In this document: positions 36,489-46,071 of the stretch, piece after piece
How the letters are laid out: the number at the start of each line of letters is the position of its first letter
How positions within the stretch are numbered: the stretch's first letter is position 1
NCBI RefSeq assembly: GCF_036322705.1
Contig: NZ_AP027270.1
Span: 1,365,501 to 1,429,500 of the forward strand
Source of the DNA: Maricaulis maris
GTDB taxonomy: Bacteria > Pseudomonadota > Alphaproteobacteria > Caulobacterales > Maricaulaceae
DNA length: 64,000 bases
Reading direction: 5' to 3'
Made by a program: the position numbers and the translations under genes
Notes under the pieces: generated by a model
Told to the model about the DNA's origin: nothing
What the model saw: the letters and a program-made list of their open reading frames with translations, nothing else
The model's database searches: none

Positions 36489-37795
36489 ATCTCGCTTTTT
36501 TGACCGTCGGGCCCGGAGGCCGCGTTACGACCAATCGTATACACCTCTCCGTTGGGCGTCACGCCGCGGATGTACTGGTCCTCATCACCGTCCTCGACCA
36601 CGATCAGGTCACCCCAAGGGGCGACACAGAGATTGTCGCACTTGTCCATGACGGCGGCGTCGCTGCTCTCGAAGAACAGCTGGAGGCGCCCTGGCGATGC
36701 GGCTTCGCCGGCCTCGCCCTCAGCCGGGCTTGGCTGGTAGCGCCAGATCTGGCCGAGATGCTCGGGGCCGCCATCGGTACAGGCGAAATAGCATTCATTC
36801 TCACCCCACCAGATGCCCTCGCCACGGGTGAAGTGAGCCGCCCCGGCGGCGATGCCGCGAGCAGCAAGGTCGGCATTGGGGGCTTCGGGATCATCAAGGT
36901 CGACCCATTCGACATCGACCCACTCGCCCGGCTGGATGGAGGTGCCCTCCCAGTTGCGGACGTCCAGGCCCGGACGGCCCCGCACGGCAAGCGCCTGGAG
37001 CTGGCCGCCCTCGACCAGTTGCCCGGGAACGTTCGGCAGGAAGCGGTAGAACAGGGCGCGCCCATACTGGTCCTCGGTCTCGTAGGCGATCAGCGTGCGC
37101 GGATCGATGGCCACCGCCTCGTGGCGGAAGCGGCCCATTGCCTTGAGCGGCACCGGCTCCACCAGGCCCGTGGCCTCGGCGGGCACTTCGAAGACATAGC
37201 CGTGCTCGACGCCGGCATCCGGACCGGCATTGGTTTCGGTCTCCTCGCAGGTCAGCCAGCTGCCCCACGGCGTCGGACCGCCGGCGCAATTATTGATCGT
37301 GCCGACCAGCGAGAGATATTCGTCTTCCACCGCCAGCGTCTCGGGATCGAGAACAATGTGGCTGGTGCCGCCGATATGCGGATTGCCGTTCTCGTCCCAG
37401 TCGTGAACGCGCGAACGATCGATCAGATCCAGCCCGGCATTGTCGAGGCCGAAGGGCGTCTTCTCGGCATCGCCGATGCGCAGTTCGTGATTGCGGACCA
37501 GGACAATGCGGCCATCGGCTTTCTGGAAACAGGCCATGCCGTCAAAGTCACCGGGGACGACGAGCCCGTCACTCATCGGCTGACCCGCTGTGGAGATGAC
37601 GTCATAGCTGAAGCCGCGCGGCAGATCGAACAGGCCTTGCGGATCGGCCTGCAGATCACCGAGCACGTCAACCTGGTTGAAATAGCCTTGTCCGTCCGGG
37701 GTACGGCTCTGACACGCGGCCAGAACGGACAGGCCGGAGAAGGCCAGGGTGGTTGCCGCGCTGTTGCGCAGGAAGTGACGACGGGACAGGGACAT
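36380..37795 (-). CDS. PhoX-like phosphatase (DUF839 family), Tat-exported
   Basis: Predicted periplasmic calcium/iron-dependent phosphatase. From ATG 37795 (GGAG six bases upstream) it is 471 residues. The signal SRRHFLRNSAATTLAF is a Tat-type twin-arginine signal, ending near a VLAACQ lipobox-like site. DUF839 features: DFDGMACF, LVRNHELR, GGTSHIVLD, GSWLTCEET, HEAVAIDP, YETEDQYGRALFYRF, CDNLCVAPWGDLIVVEDGD and FSPDGSTLFFNVQ. Its 3' end overlaps the phytase-like gene. Confidence 0.85.
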   Translation of the reverse strand: MSLSRRHFLRNSAATTLAFSGLSVLAACQSRTPDGQGYFNQVDVLGDLQADPQGLFDLPRGFSYDVISTAGQPMSDGLVVPGDFDGMACFQKADGRIVLVRNHELRIGDAEKTPFGLDNAGLDLIDRSRVHDWDENGNPHIGGTSHIVLDPETLAVEDEYLSLVGTINNCAGGPTPWGSWLTCEETETNAGPDAGVEHGYVFEVPAEATGLVEPVPLKAMGRFRHEAVAIDPRTLIAYETEDQYGRALFYRFLPNVPGQLVEGGQLQALAVRGRPGLDVRNWEGTSIQPGEWVDVEWVDLDDPEAPNADLAARGIAAGAAHFTRGEGIWWGENECYFACTDGGPEHLGQIWRYQPSPAEGEAGEAASPGRLQLFFESSDAAVMDKCDNLCVAPWGDLIVVEDGDEDQYIRGVTPNGEVYTIGRNAASGPDGQKSEICGPCFSPDGSTLFFNVQRYPGRTFAVRGPWPARSS

Positions 37796-37957
37796 GGAGC
37801 GCTCCAAAGGGCTCTGGCCAAAAGGCTCTGGGCAGGTGGTTGGTTTGGCCATTACCTACATCGACTTCACGACGAAGCCATGACGCTTCTGCACTATGCG
37901 GTATTATTTAACCGCATCGCTAGGTGTATAAAAATGCAGTCAGAATTCGGCACACGC

Positions 37958-37986
37958 TTGACCGGACTGAAAATCACCCCTAAACG
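37958..37986 (+). promoter_or_regulatory. Candidate promoter for rplM-rpsI
   Basis: TTGACC at 37958-37963 and TAAACG at 37981-37986 are separated by 17 bp and lie 48 bp before the rplM ATG. The -35 is good, the -10 only partly matches. Confidence 0.45.
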
Positions 37987-38033
37987 GCGCCATCGAATTC
38001 AACCCGAGCCATCAGGCCTGAGGCAGGATTATT

Positions 38034-38498
38034 ATGAAAACCATCTCCGTTAAACCGGCGGATGTCGTCAAAAAGTGGGTCGTGATCGACGCAGAGGGTG
38101 CCGTTGTCGGTCGCCTCGCTGCCTACGTCGCCACCCGCCTGCGCGGCAAGCATCGTCCGGACTACACTCCCCATGTCGACATGGGCGACAACATCATCAT
38201 CGTGAATGCCGAGAAGGTCGTCTTCACCGGCAAGAAGCGCGACGACAAGCGTTACTATCACCACACCGGTCACCCGGGTGGGATCAAGGAAACCAGCCCG
38301 GCCAAGCTGCTGGACGGACGTTTCCCGGAGCGCGTTGTCGAGAAGGCCGTGCTGCGCATGCTGCCGAAAGACAGCCCGCTGGCGCGTCAGCAGTTCTCGA
38401 ACCTGCGTGTCTACGCCGGTCCCGATCACAAGCACGAGGCCCAACAGCCGGAAGTGGTCGATTTCAAGTCCATGAACTCCAAGAATACGCGAGGCTGA
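38034..38498 (+). CDS. rplM: 50S ribosomal protein L13
   Basis: 154 residues. Contains [41 protein letters not shown] and [19 protein letters not shown], all standard L13 segments. rpsI follows after 1 bp, the universal pairing. Confidence 0.98.
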   Translation: MKTISVKPADVVKKWVVIDAEGAVVGRLAAYVATRLRGKHRPDYTPHVDMGDNIIIVNAEKVVFTGKKRDDKRYYHHTGHPGGIKETSPAKLLDGRFPERVVEKAVLRMLPKDSPLARQQFSNLRVYAGPDHKHEAQQPEVVDFKSMNSKNTRG

Positions 38499-38499
38499 T

Positions 38500-38997
38500 A
38501 TGTCAGACGAAGCCCGCTCGCTCGAAGACCTCAAAGACGTCATCAAGGAAGCCGACGCCGGCACCGTGGTGGCTGACGAGTCCGTTCCGGCTGAGCCCAA
38601 GATTGATGAGCATGGCCGTTCCTATGCCACTGGCAAGCGCAAGAACGCGGTCGCCCGCGTCTGGATCAAGCGCGGCAATGGCAAGATTGTCGTCAACGGC
38701 AAGGACCAGGAGCAATACTTTGCCCGTCCGGTCCTGCGCATGCTGCTTCAGCAGCCGCTGGAAGCCGCTGAACGCGTCAATGAGTTCGACGTTTTCGCCA
38801 CCGTCACCGGTGGTGGTCTGTCCGGCCAGGCCGGTGCTGTGCGTCACGGCATCTCCAAGGCCCTCCAGCTGTTCGAACCGGGCCTGCGCCCGGTCCTGAA
38901 GGCCGGTGGCTTCCTGACCCGCGACAGCCGCGTCGTCGAGCGTAAGAAGTACGGCAAGGCCAAGGCCCGCCGCTCCTTCCAGTTCTCGAAGCGCTAA
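38500..38997 (+). CDS. rpsI: 30S ribosomal protein S9
   Basis: 165 residues. The S9 core starts at about residue 38 ([26 protein letters not shown]) and ends in the tRNA-contacting [17 protein letters not shown]. The first 35 or so residues are an acidic extension, as in other alphaproteobacterial S9 proteins. A strong terminator follows. Confidence 0.98.
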   Translation: MSDEARSLEDLKDVIKEADAGTVVADESVPAEPKIDEHGRSYATGKRKNAVARVWIKRGNGKIVVNGKDQEQYFARPVLRMLLQQPLEAAERVNEFDVFATVTGGGLSGQAGAVRHGISKALQLFEPGLRPVLKAGGFLTRDSRVVERKKYGKAKARRSFQFSKR

Positions 38998-39022
38998 GCT
39001 TTAAGAACGTACAGACAACAAG

Positions 39023-39055
39023 ACGGGCGGTGCCACTGGCACCGCCCGTTTTTGT
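39023..39055 (+). terminator. Intrinsic terminator of rplM-rpsI
   Basis: ACGGGCGGTGCC / GGCACCGCCCGT, a perfect 12-bp stem with 3-base loop (ACT), followed by TTTTTGTTTG. Begins 26 bp after the rpsI stop. Confidence 0.95.
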
Positions 39056-39074
39056 TTGTCCGGTTACAGGCGAT

Positions 39075-39986
39075 TTACAGCCGCGGGCGGGCCCGGGCCT
39101 GCTCGGCCAGGCCTTCCGCGATCATGTCGAAGACCAGGCGGATGCGGCGGCTGGTGTTGAGCTCGCGATGGGTGACCAGCCAGGTTTCGACCGGAATCGC
39201 TGGCAGGGATGGCCAGACCTGTTCCAGGGTCGAGTAGTGTTCGATCCAGTCACGCGTCATCAGGGTGACGCCGAGACCCTGCATCGCCAGTGCGTGATGG
39301 ACGCTGCTGCTGCCGCAACTGATCGTGAAATTGTCCAGCGTCAGCTGGAGGCCGAGCGCGTTGAGGTAATCGATGACCCGCCCATTCTGCTCGAAGCCGA
39401 TGAAGTCGAGCCGGTTGACATCGTCGAGGCTGACCGGCCGCCCGACCCGGTCGAGATAGTCGGGATGGGCATAGAGATGACCGGTTGTTTCGCTGACCCG
39501 GCGGGCGATGAGATCGGGCTGTTCCGGCCGGGCGTGGCGGATCGCAATATCGGCCTCACGTTTTTGCAGATCCTGCAATTCATTGGAGGCTATGATTTCG
39601 AGACGGATGCCCGGCGCTTCCTCGCGAATGCGCTTGATGATCGGCGGCAGATAGTATGAGGCGGTGATATTGGTCGCGGTGACGGTCACCAGCCCTTCAA
39701 TGGCACTCGATTGTCCGGAGGCCGTCAGCGAGATACGCTGGGCGGCTTCCCCCATCGAGCGGACATGCTCGACCAGTTCGAGCGCGGCGCTCGTTGGTCG
39801 CGTGGCGCGGCGGTTGCGCTCGAACAGGGTGATCCCCAGGTCCGCTTCCAAGGCCGCGATCTGGCGACTCAGTGTCGGCTGGGTCTGACCAAGGGCCCGC
39901 GCGGCGCCGGAAAACGAGCCTTCCTCAATGGTCGCGAGGAAGGCGCGGATCTGGTTCCAGTCGAAGGCAATGGCGTTCCATTTCAT
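39075..39986 (-). CDS. LysR family transcriptional regulator
   Basis: 303 residues. N-terminal helix-turn-helix (about 8-67): FDWNQIRAFLATIEEGSFSGAARALGQTQPTLSRQIAALEADLGITLFERNRR; C-terminal effector domain (about 95-300). It is divergent from a methyltransferase gene across 112 bp, the usual LysR layout, so that gene and the ABC exporter behind it are likely targets. The inducer is unknown. Confidence 0.92.
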   Translation of the reverse strand: MKWNAIAFDWNQIRAFLATIEEGSFSGAARALGQTQPTLSRQIAALEADLGITLFERNRRATRPTSAALELVEHVRSMGEAAQRISLTASGQSSAIEGLVTVTATNITASYYLPPIIKRIREEAPGIRLEIIASNELQDLQKREADIAIRHARPEQPDLIARRVSETTGHLYAHPDYLDRVGRPVSLDDVNRLDFIGFEQNGRVIDYLNALGLQLTLDNFTISCGSSSVHHALAMQGLGVTLMTRDWIEHYSTLEQVWPSLPAIPVETWLVTHRELNTSRRIRLVFDMIAEGLAEQARARPRL

Positions 39987-40098
39987 TTATTTGCGTATAT
40001 CAGATGTCCGTATCGGCGCAATTTATCTTCGCTCCAAGTATGGCAAAACCAATTCGTGGCGGATCGCACAGGGCGGTCGCCAACCGGAGACCGATACC

Positions 40099-40731
40099 AT
40101 GACCAACGCGACCCGCTGGTGGGACAAAATCGCTGAAAAATACTCGAACCAGCCGATCGCTGACGTCGAGGCCTGGGAGCACAAGCTCGGCAAGATCCGT
40201 GAGTATGGCTCGTCCGAAGCGCGGGTGCTCGAGTTCGGGTGTGGCACCGGCGGGACCGCCCGCCGCCTCGCAGGGTCTGTTGGCTCCATCCTCGCGACGG
40301 ATATCTCCGGTGAGATGCTGCGGATCGCCGCAGACCGCGGTCGTGCCGAGGGGATTGATAACATCACCTACCAGCAGGCAGATTTCGCGTCACTGGAGGC
40401 CGCGGAGGGGAGTTTTGATATCGTCCTCGGCATGAGCATCCTGCACCTGCTCGATGATCGCGAGGCCGCGATGGACAGGGCGAGGGCGATGCTCAAGCCC
40501 GGCGGTATCTTCATCACCAGCACCGCCTGCCTGCTCGACGGCTACTGGTTCATGGTCCCCATCCTGCCTATCGGCCGCCTGTTTGGTGCCTTCCCGCTGG
40601 TCAAGGCGTTCAGCGGCGACCGGCTACGGCGCGAGATTGCAGCGGCCGGCTTCGAGATTGACTATGACTGGCGACCCAAGGCATCCGGAGCGCTCTTCAT
40701 TGTCGCGCGCAAACCGGCTACCGCCGCGTAG
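40099..40731 (+). CDS. SAM-dependent class I methyltransferase
   Basis: 210 residues. SAM-binding motif I is VLEFGCGTGGTARRLA, motif II region ILATDISGEML, later DIVLGMSILHLL and MLKPGGIFI. The C-terminal part has a hydrophobic YWFMVPILPIGRLFGAF segment that might recognise a lipidic or membrane-near substrate. The ATG at 40099 has GGAGA upstream; an upstream extension in frame lacks support. It lies between a divergent lysR gene and an ABC exporter 34 bp downstream. Confidence 0.88.
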   Translation: MTNATRWWDKIAEKYSNQPIADVEAWEHKLGKIREYGSSEARVLEFGCGTGGTARRLAGSVGSILATDISGEMLRIAADRGRAEGIDNITYQQADFASLEAAEGSFDIVLGMSILHLLDDREAAMDRARAMLKPGGIFITSTACLLDGYWFMVPILPIGRLFGAFPLVKAFSGDRLRREIAAAGFEIDYDWRPKASGALFIVARKPATAA

Positions 40732-40765
40732 CGTCCGACGGCCGCACCGCCAGGAAAGTGATCGA

Positions 40766-42637
40766 ATGACCCAGACCCAGTCCGCTGCTGACGCCGCCGC
40801 CGACGAGGCCCGCGGATCCGGTTTTGCGGCCGAGATGGAGCGCGACCGGGCGCATCGCGAAAGAGCGAAATCGGCCCGGCCGCTGCGCCGGCTGGTGCCC
40901 TATGTGACGCGCTATCCCGGTTTGCTGGCGGCCTTTGTCATCTTCCTGGTACTGGCTTCGGCGCTGACCCTGATCCTGCCGGCAGCCTTCCGTCTGGTGG
41001 TCGATTGCGGTTTCCAGAGTGGCAGTGCCCAGGCAGGGTGTGACCTGATCGCCAGTGGTGGCGGGCTGGGCGCCTATTTTCTCGCCGGCATCGCCGTCGC
41101 CGGTCTTCTGGGCCTGGCCAGCGCCTTCCGCTACTACTTCATCAGCCGGCTTGGCGAGCGTGTCGTCGCCGACCTGCGGGAGGACGTGTTCAGTCACCTC
41201 CTGACCCTCGATCCCGGCTTTTACGTGCACACGCGGACCGGTGAAGTCCTGTCGCGGCTGACCACTGACACCACGCTGATCCAGACGGTGGTGGGCTCCT
41301 CGGTCTCGGTGGCGTTGCGGACCGTCGCAACGACCACTGGCGCACTGTTGCTGATGGTGGTGGTCAACTGGCAGCTGGCGCTCCTGGTTCTCGCCCTCGG
41401 ACCGGTCATCCTGCTGCCCGTGGTGCTGTTCGGACGCCGGGTGCAGCGGCTGTCGCGGACCAGCCAGGACAATCTGGCCGATGCCTCGGCCCGTGCCGGC
41501 GAGACCCTGCAGGCGATCGAGACGGTCCAGGCCTTTACCCGTGAGCGTGAGGAGGCGGGCCGGTTCAGTGCTGCGGTCGAAACCACTTTCCAGGCTGCCA
41601 TGCGACGGATCCAGGTCCGTGCCGTCATGACGGCGGTGATCTTCTCGGTCATCCTGAGCGGGTTGATCGCGGTGTTGTGGTTCGGCGCAGTCCAGGTCCA
41701 GACCGGGGCGATGACGGCCGGGGCGATGACCCAGTTCGTGATGTACGCCTTTGTCGCCGTCAGTGGGGTCGGCATGCTGACCGAGACCTATAGCGAGGTG
41801 ATGCGGGCCGCCGGAGCCACCGAGCGCCTGATGGAATTGCTGGCCGCGCGCGGCGCCCTGGCGACCGACGCAGGGGCGGCAGCGCCTGCCCAGCCGGTGC
41901 GTGGCGCGATCCGCTTTGAAGACGTGGTCTTTGCCTATCCGGCCCGTCCGGACGAGACGGTTCTCGACGCTATCACGCTGACCGTCGAGGCCGGTGAAAC
42001 TGTCGCGATTGTCGGTCCATCCGGGGCCGGCAAGAGTACCCTGTTCCAGCTGATGCTGCGCTTCTACGACCCGGCGAGCGGGCGCATCACGCTGGATGGC
42101 GCCGACTTGCGCAGCCTGGACATCGAAGGCCTGCGGCAGTCACTGGCTATCGTGCAGCAGAACGCGCCGCTCTTTTCCGGCAGTGTCGCCGACAATATTC
42201 GTTTCGGCCGCCCGGACGTCGGCGAGGCCGAGATTGTTGCGGCAGCCAAGGCGGCCAACGCGCATGAGTTCATCATGGCCCTGCCGGACGGCTATGCGAC
42301 GCCGCTCGGGGAGCGGGCCTCGACCCTGTCGGGCGGGCAGCGTCAGCGGATCGCGATTGCCCGCGCCATTCTGCGCGACGCCCCGGTGCTGCTGCTGGAT
42401 GAGGCGACGAGTGCCCTCGATTCGGAGAGCGAGCATCTGATCCAGGCCGCCGTCGAGCGGCTGGCCCGTGACCGGACCACGCTGGTGATCGCCCATCGCC
42501 TGGCCACGGTCCGCACCGCCGACCGGATCATCGTCATGGAAGACGGCCGGATCGTGGACCAGGGCACGCATGACGCGCTGATGGCGCGCGGCGGCCTCTA
42601 CGCCCGCTACGTCGCGCTGCAATTCGCCGGGACCTGA
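40766..42637 (+). CDS. ABC exporter, fused membrane and ATPase domains (MsbA/type I half-transporter)
   Basis: 623 residues. A cytoplasmic N-terminus (1-45), six membrane segments (about 55-340), then the ATPase domain: Walker A GPSGAGKST with Lys423, Q-loop QQNAPLF, signature LSGGQRQR near 521, Walker B VLLLDEATSALD, and H-loop IAHRLATVR. It should work as a homodimer exporting a lipid, peptide or drug. AGGAAAG precedes the ATG. Proximity to the methyltransferase and LysR gene suggests a linked substrate, which is inference. Confidence 0.92.
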   Translation: MTQTQSAADAAADEARGSGFAAEMERDRAHRERAKSARPLRRLVPYVTRYPGLLAAFVIFLVLASALTLILPAAFRLVVDCGFQSGSAQAGCDLIASGGGLGAYFLAGIAVAGLLGLASAFRYYFISRLGERVVADLREDVFSHLLTLDPGFYVHTRTGEVLSRLTTDTTLIQTVVGSSVSVALRTVATTTGALLLMVVVNWQLALLVLALGPVILLPVVLFGRRVQRLSRTSQDNLADASARAGETLQAIETVQAFTREREEAGRFSAAVETTFQAAMRRIQVRAVMTAVIFSVILSGLIAVLWFGAVQVQTGAMTAGAMTQFVMYAFVAVSGVGMLTETYSEVMRAAGATERLMELLAARGALATDAGAAAPAQPVRGAIRFEDVVFAYPARPDETVLDAITLTVEAGETVAIVGPSGAGKSTLFQLMLRFYDPASGRITLDGADLRSLDIEGLRQSLAIVQQNAPLFSGSVADNIRFGRPDVGEAEIVAAAKAANAHEFIMALPDGYATPLGERASTLSGGQRQRIAIARAILRDAPVLLLDEATSALDSESEHLIQAAVERLARDRTTLVIAHRLATVRTADRIIVMEDGRIVDQGTHDALMARGGLYARYVALQFAGT

Positions 42638-42651
42638 CCCCGTGGCGCGGC

Positions 42652-44637
42652 TCAAGCGCTCCTGTCAGCCTTGGGTTTGGACTTGGTTTTCGGCTTGGCC
42701 TTTGGCTTGGGCGTGGATTTGGCCTCGGGCTTGGGCGAGGCTTCAGACTTGGCCTTCGCCTTCGCCCCGGGCTTGGCTGTGTCAGCGTCGTCGCTGCGCA
42801 CCATCACGTTTCGGCCCGGCGCCTTGCGGATCAGTTTGAGCTTGCCGTCGCCCGGCGTGCGGGCCGGGACATCCTCGCCGGAGCGGGCGTACAGCCAGTC
42901 GCGCCAGTCGCCCCACCAGGAGCCGGGATGCTCGACGGCGCCGTCGATCCAGGCCTCGACGGTCTCGGGCAGCGCGTCATTGGTCCAGTACTGGTATTTC
43001 TTGGCATCGGGATGATTGATCACACCGGCAATATGTCCCGATCCGGCCATCATGAAACGAGCCTCGCCGCCATAGAGGCGGGCTGCGCGGTAGACTGAGG
43101 GGTAGGGGGCGATGTGGTCGTCCCGTGACGCCTGAATGTAGACGGGGGTCTTCACGGCGCCGAGGTCGAGCCGGTGCCCGCCCATCTCCAGCTCACCCTT
43201 TGCGAGACGGTTATTCTTGTAGAAATTATCGAGATACCAGAGGTGCAGCGCCTTGGGCATGCGGGTCTGGTCAGCATTCCAGAACAGCAGGTCGAACGCC
43301 TGGGGCTGGCGGCCGAGCAGATAGTTGTTGACCACGAAGGACCAGACCAGATCATTGGAGCGCAGCAGGTTGAAGGTGTCGGCCATAGAGCGGCCGTCGA
43401 GCACACCGCCCTGGCTGTCCATGATGCGCTCGATTTCCTTGAGCCAGATATCATCGATGAAGATCAGCAGGTCGCCGGCCTTCTCGAAGTCCGACTGCGC
43501 GGCAAAGAAGGTCGCCGAGGCGATGCGGTCGGACTGGCCTTCCGCTTCAAGCCAGGCGAGGGCAGACGACAACAGCGTGCCGGCGACGCAATAGCCGACC
43601 GCGTTGACCGACGTCTCGCCGGTCGCCGCCTCGATCGCATGCAGGGCCGCGAACAGGCCCTCATGCATGTAGTCCTCGAAGGTCTTGTCCTTCAGTTCCG
43701 GACCCGGATTGACCCAGGAAATCAGGAAAACCGTGAAGCCTTGCTGGGTCAGCCAGCGGATCATGGAATTCTTCTCGCGCAGGTCCATGATGTAGAACTT
43801 GTTGATCCAGGGCGGGGCAATCAGCAGCGGGCGTGCCTTCACGGTCTCGGTCGCCGGCGCGTACTGGATCAGCTCCATCAGGTCATTTTCGAACACGACC
43901 TCGCCCGGGGCGGTGGCCATGTCCTTGCCGACCTCGAAGCCGTTCATGTCGGTCTGGCTGAGGGCGAGGCGGCCATCGCCGGCCATCAGGTCGTCGATGA
44001 GGTTTTCGAGTCCTTGGGTGAGGTTCTCGCCCTGGCTCTGCATGGTCTCCCGCAGCACGTCCGGATTGGTCAGCGCGAAATTGGTCGGCGACAGGGCATC
44101 GGTCATCATCCGGGTCAGGAATTCGACCTTGCGCTTGGTGCGTTCGTCAACGCCGTCGACACTGCCAACCAGACCCATCATGAAATGCTGGTTCAGCAGG
44201 TAGGACTGCTTGAGCGCGTCGAAGACGGGGTTTTCCGACCAGTCGGCGGAGCGCCAGCGCTTGTCGCCGGGCTCCGGCTCGATCGCCGGCTTGGAGTCGG
44301 CGGGGCCGCCCATCATCCGCTTGGTCGTGTTCGACCAGAGATCGATATAGCCTTTCATCAGATCGGCCTGGGCCCGCATCATCAGATCCGGTTGGCCGGC
44401 GATCTTGTTCCAGACTTCCTGGAATTCGGGGGCGGAGTGAAACGGGTCGGCGTTTGGCAGGACGGGGTCGCCCTCCAGCGCCTTGCGCATGACGTCGGAC
44501 ATCAATCGCTGGGACTTTAGCGAGGTTTGCATCAGGTTGCGCGACAGGTGCTCGAGCGTCTCGAGTTCTTTCCCGGACAGGTTCGCCCAGTCAAACTGGG
44601 CCGGATCGCTTTTGCCCTTTCCCGTTTTCTCGCTCAT
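42652..44637 (-). CDS. phaC: Class I poly(3-hydroxyalkanoate) synthase with Lys/Pro/Ala-rich tail
   Basis: Polymerises 3-hydroxyacyl-CoA to PHA on granules. 661 residues. The N-terminal PhaC region and alpha/beta hydrolase core are intact: lipase-like box GYCVAGT with catalytic Cys350, Asp507 in SRDDHIAP and His535 in GSGHIAGVI. After the normal end at about residue 615 comes a 40-odd residue tail of alternating Lys, Pro and Ala (AKPGAKAKAK, PKPKAKPKTKSKPK), like histone H1 or the PhaF/PhaM DNA-binding tails. phaA/phaB are not nearby. Confidence 0.95.
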   Translation of the reverse strand: MSEKTGKGKSDPAQFDWANLSGKELETLEHLSRNLMQTSLKSQRLMSDVMRKALEGDPVLPNADPFHSAPEFQEVWNKIAGQPDLMMRAQADLMKGYIDLWSNTTKRMMGGPADSKPAIEPEPGDKRWRSADWSENPVFDALKQSYLLNQHFMMGLVGSVDGVDERTKRKVEFLTRMMTDALSPTNFALTNPDVLRETMQSQGENLTQGLENLIDDLMAGDGRLALSQTDMNGFEVGKDMATAPGEVVFENDLMELIQYAPATETVKARPLLIAPPWINKFYIMDLREKNSMIRWLTQQGFTVFLISWVNPGPELKDKTFEDYMHEGLFAALHAIEAATGETSVNAVGYCVAGTLLSSALAWLEAEGQSDRIASATFFAAQSDFEKAGDLLIFIDDIWLKEIERIMDSQGGVLDGRSMADTFNLLRSNDLVWSFVVNNYLLGRQPQAFDLLFWNADQTRMPKALHLWYLDNFYKNNRLAKGELEMGGHRLDLGAVKTPVYIQASRDDHIAPYPSVYRAARLYGGEARFMMAGSGHIAGVINHPDAKKYQYWTNDALPETVEAWIDGAVEHPGSWWGDWRDWLYARSGEDVPARTPGDGKLKLIRKAPGRNVMVRSDDADTAKPGAKAKAKSEASPKPEAKSTPKPKAKPKTKSKPKADRSA

Positions 44638-44720
44638 GATTATCCCTTGTTATCAACGGGTGACTCAGACCCTCATCAGCGTATAGAAAGCGCGACGCGC
44701 GTCCAGCGCGAGGAGATCTC

Positions 44721-45050
44721 ATGCAACATGTCCTGATCGCCCTGTCCATCACCCTCTTGGTCAGCGGCTGCGCCGTGATCGACATGCCGGGCCCGAATAC
44801 TGACAATCCGGACTGGGTCGAGGACCGGCTTCAGAGTGCCGAGAATGGACGCAGTGCACCAGCAGTGATACCGGTAACATCCTTGCCGGCCGGTGAGGCT
44901 GCGGCCATGGACGAAGCGGCCCGCCGACTGATGGTCCAGAAGGCCGAAATGGAAGCGGACGCCAATCGGCTCGAGGCGGACAACCAGCGTGGGTCGGCGA
45001 CAGACTTTTTGGCGGACGGTCAGACGCGGACCCAGCCGCCGCAACAATAA
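44721..45050 (+). CDS. Small predicted lipoprotein
   Basis: 109 residues, unrecognised. Signal peptide with lipobox LVSGC, lipidated Cys17. The mature part is Pro/Glu/Gln-rich with a helical stretch AAMDEAARRLMVQKAEMEADANRLEAD that could be a coiled coil. AGGAG lies seven bases before the ATG. Divergent from phaC across 83 bp; followed 53 bp later by glpX. Confidence 0.8.
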   Translation: MQHVLIALSITLLVSGCAVIDMPGPNTDNPDWVEDRLQSAENGRSAPAVIPVTSLPAGEAAAMDEAARRLMVQKAEMEADANRLEADNQRGSATDFLADGQTRTQPPQQ

Positions 45051-45103
45051 CAGACAACCGACCTGGTCATGGGACTGCCGGCCAGGGATTTGAGGACGAC
45101 GAG

Positions 45104-46060
45104 ATGAGCGATACGCAAGCCCTGACCAATCTGGCCTTCCAGGCTGTTCGTGCGGCCGAAAGTGCTGCTGTGGCGGCCTCCGGCTGGATTGGCCGCGGCG
45201 AGAAGGAACTTGCAGACCAGGCCGCTGTGGATGCGCTGCGGACCGGGCTCAATGCGATGCCGATGCGCGGTCGGATCGTGATCGGCGAGGGCGAGCGTGA
45301 TGAAGCCCCGATGCTGTTCATCGGTGAAGAAGTCGGCACCGGTGAAGGTCCCGAGATCGACATTGCCCTCGACCCGCTTGAAGGCACGTCCCTGACCGCC
45401 AAGGGGCAGGCCAATGCGCTGGTCCTGGTCTCCTTCGCACTGCGCGGCGGCCTGCTGCATGCACCCGATACCTATATGGACAAGATCGCTGTTGGCCCGG
45501 GCCTGCCGGCCGCGGTTGTCGACCTTGATGCGTCGGCCGAGGAGAATGTCCGCAACCTGGCGAAAGCCAAGGGCGTCGACACCTCGGCGATCACCGTCTG
45601 CATTCTCGAACGCGAGCGCCATCAGCCGATCATGGACGGCGTCAAGGCCGCGGGCGGGCGCATCCGTCTGATCCCCGATGGCGATGTTGCCGGCGGCATG
45701 GGAACGGCTGGCCTCGGCGCCGGCGTCGACATGTATATCGGCCAGGGCGGGGCGCCTGAAGGCGTGCTGCTGGCCTCGGCCCTGCGCTGCATTGGCGGCC
45801 AGATGCAGGCGCGCCTGGTTTTCCGCAATGATGACGAGCGTGCCCGTGCGGCCCGTGTCGGCGTGACCGATCTCGATCGCAAATATGATGTCGCCGAGCT
45901 GGCCGCCAGCCATTGCCTCTTCGTGGCGGCGGGCGTGACCGACGGTGATCTGGTTGACGGCGTCCGCACCGAAGGCGGCATGGTCCACACCCATACGCTT
46001 TTGCTCGACTCAGCCGATCATTCGATCCGCCGTATCCGGTCGGCCCGACCGGCGAGCTGA
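45104..46060 (+). CDS. glpX: Class II fructose-1,6-bisphosphatase
   Basis: Gluconeogenic phosphatase. 318 residues: AAVAASGWIGRGEKELADQAAVDALR, GEGERDEAPML and the metal site IALDPLEGTS, AGRRLIPDGD-like RIRLIPDGDVAGGM, and GAPEGVLLASAL. recJ follows after 11 bp; glpX-recJ is a common alphaproteobacterial pair. Confidence 0.96.
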   Translation: MSDTQALTNLAFQAVRAAESAAVAASGWIGRGEKELADQAAVDALRTGLNAMPMRGRIVIGEGERDEAPMLFIGEEVGTGEGPEIDIALDPLEGTSLTAKGQANALVLVSFALRGGLLHAPDTYMDKIAVGPGLPAAVVDLDASAEENVRNLAKAKGVDTSAITVCILERERHQPIMDGVKAAGGRIRLIPDGDVAGGMGTAGLGAGVDMYIGQGGAPEGVLLASALRCIGGQMQARLVFRNDDERARAARVGVTDLDRKYDVAELAASHCLFVAAGVTDGDLVDGVRTEGGMVHTHTLLLDSADHSIRRIRSARPAS

Positions 46061-46071
46061 TTGATGGTGCC

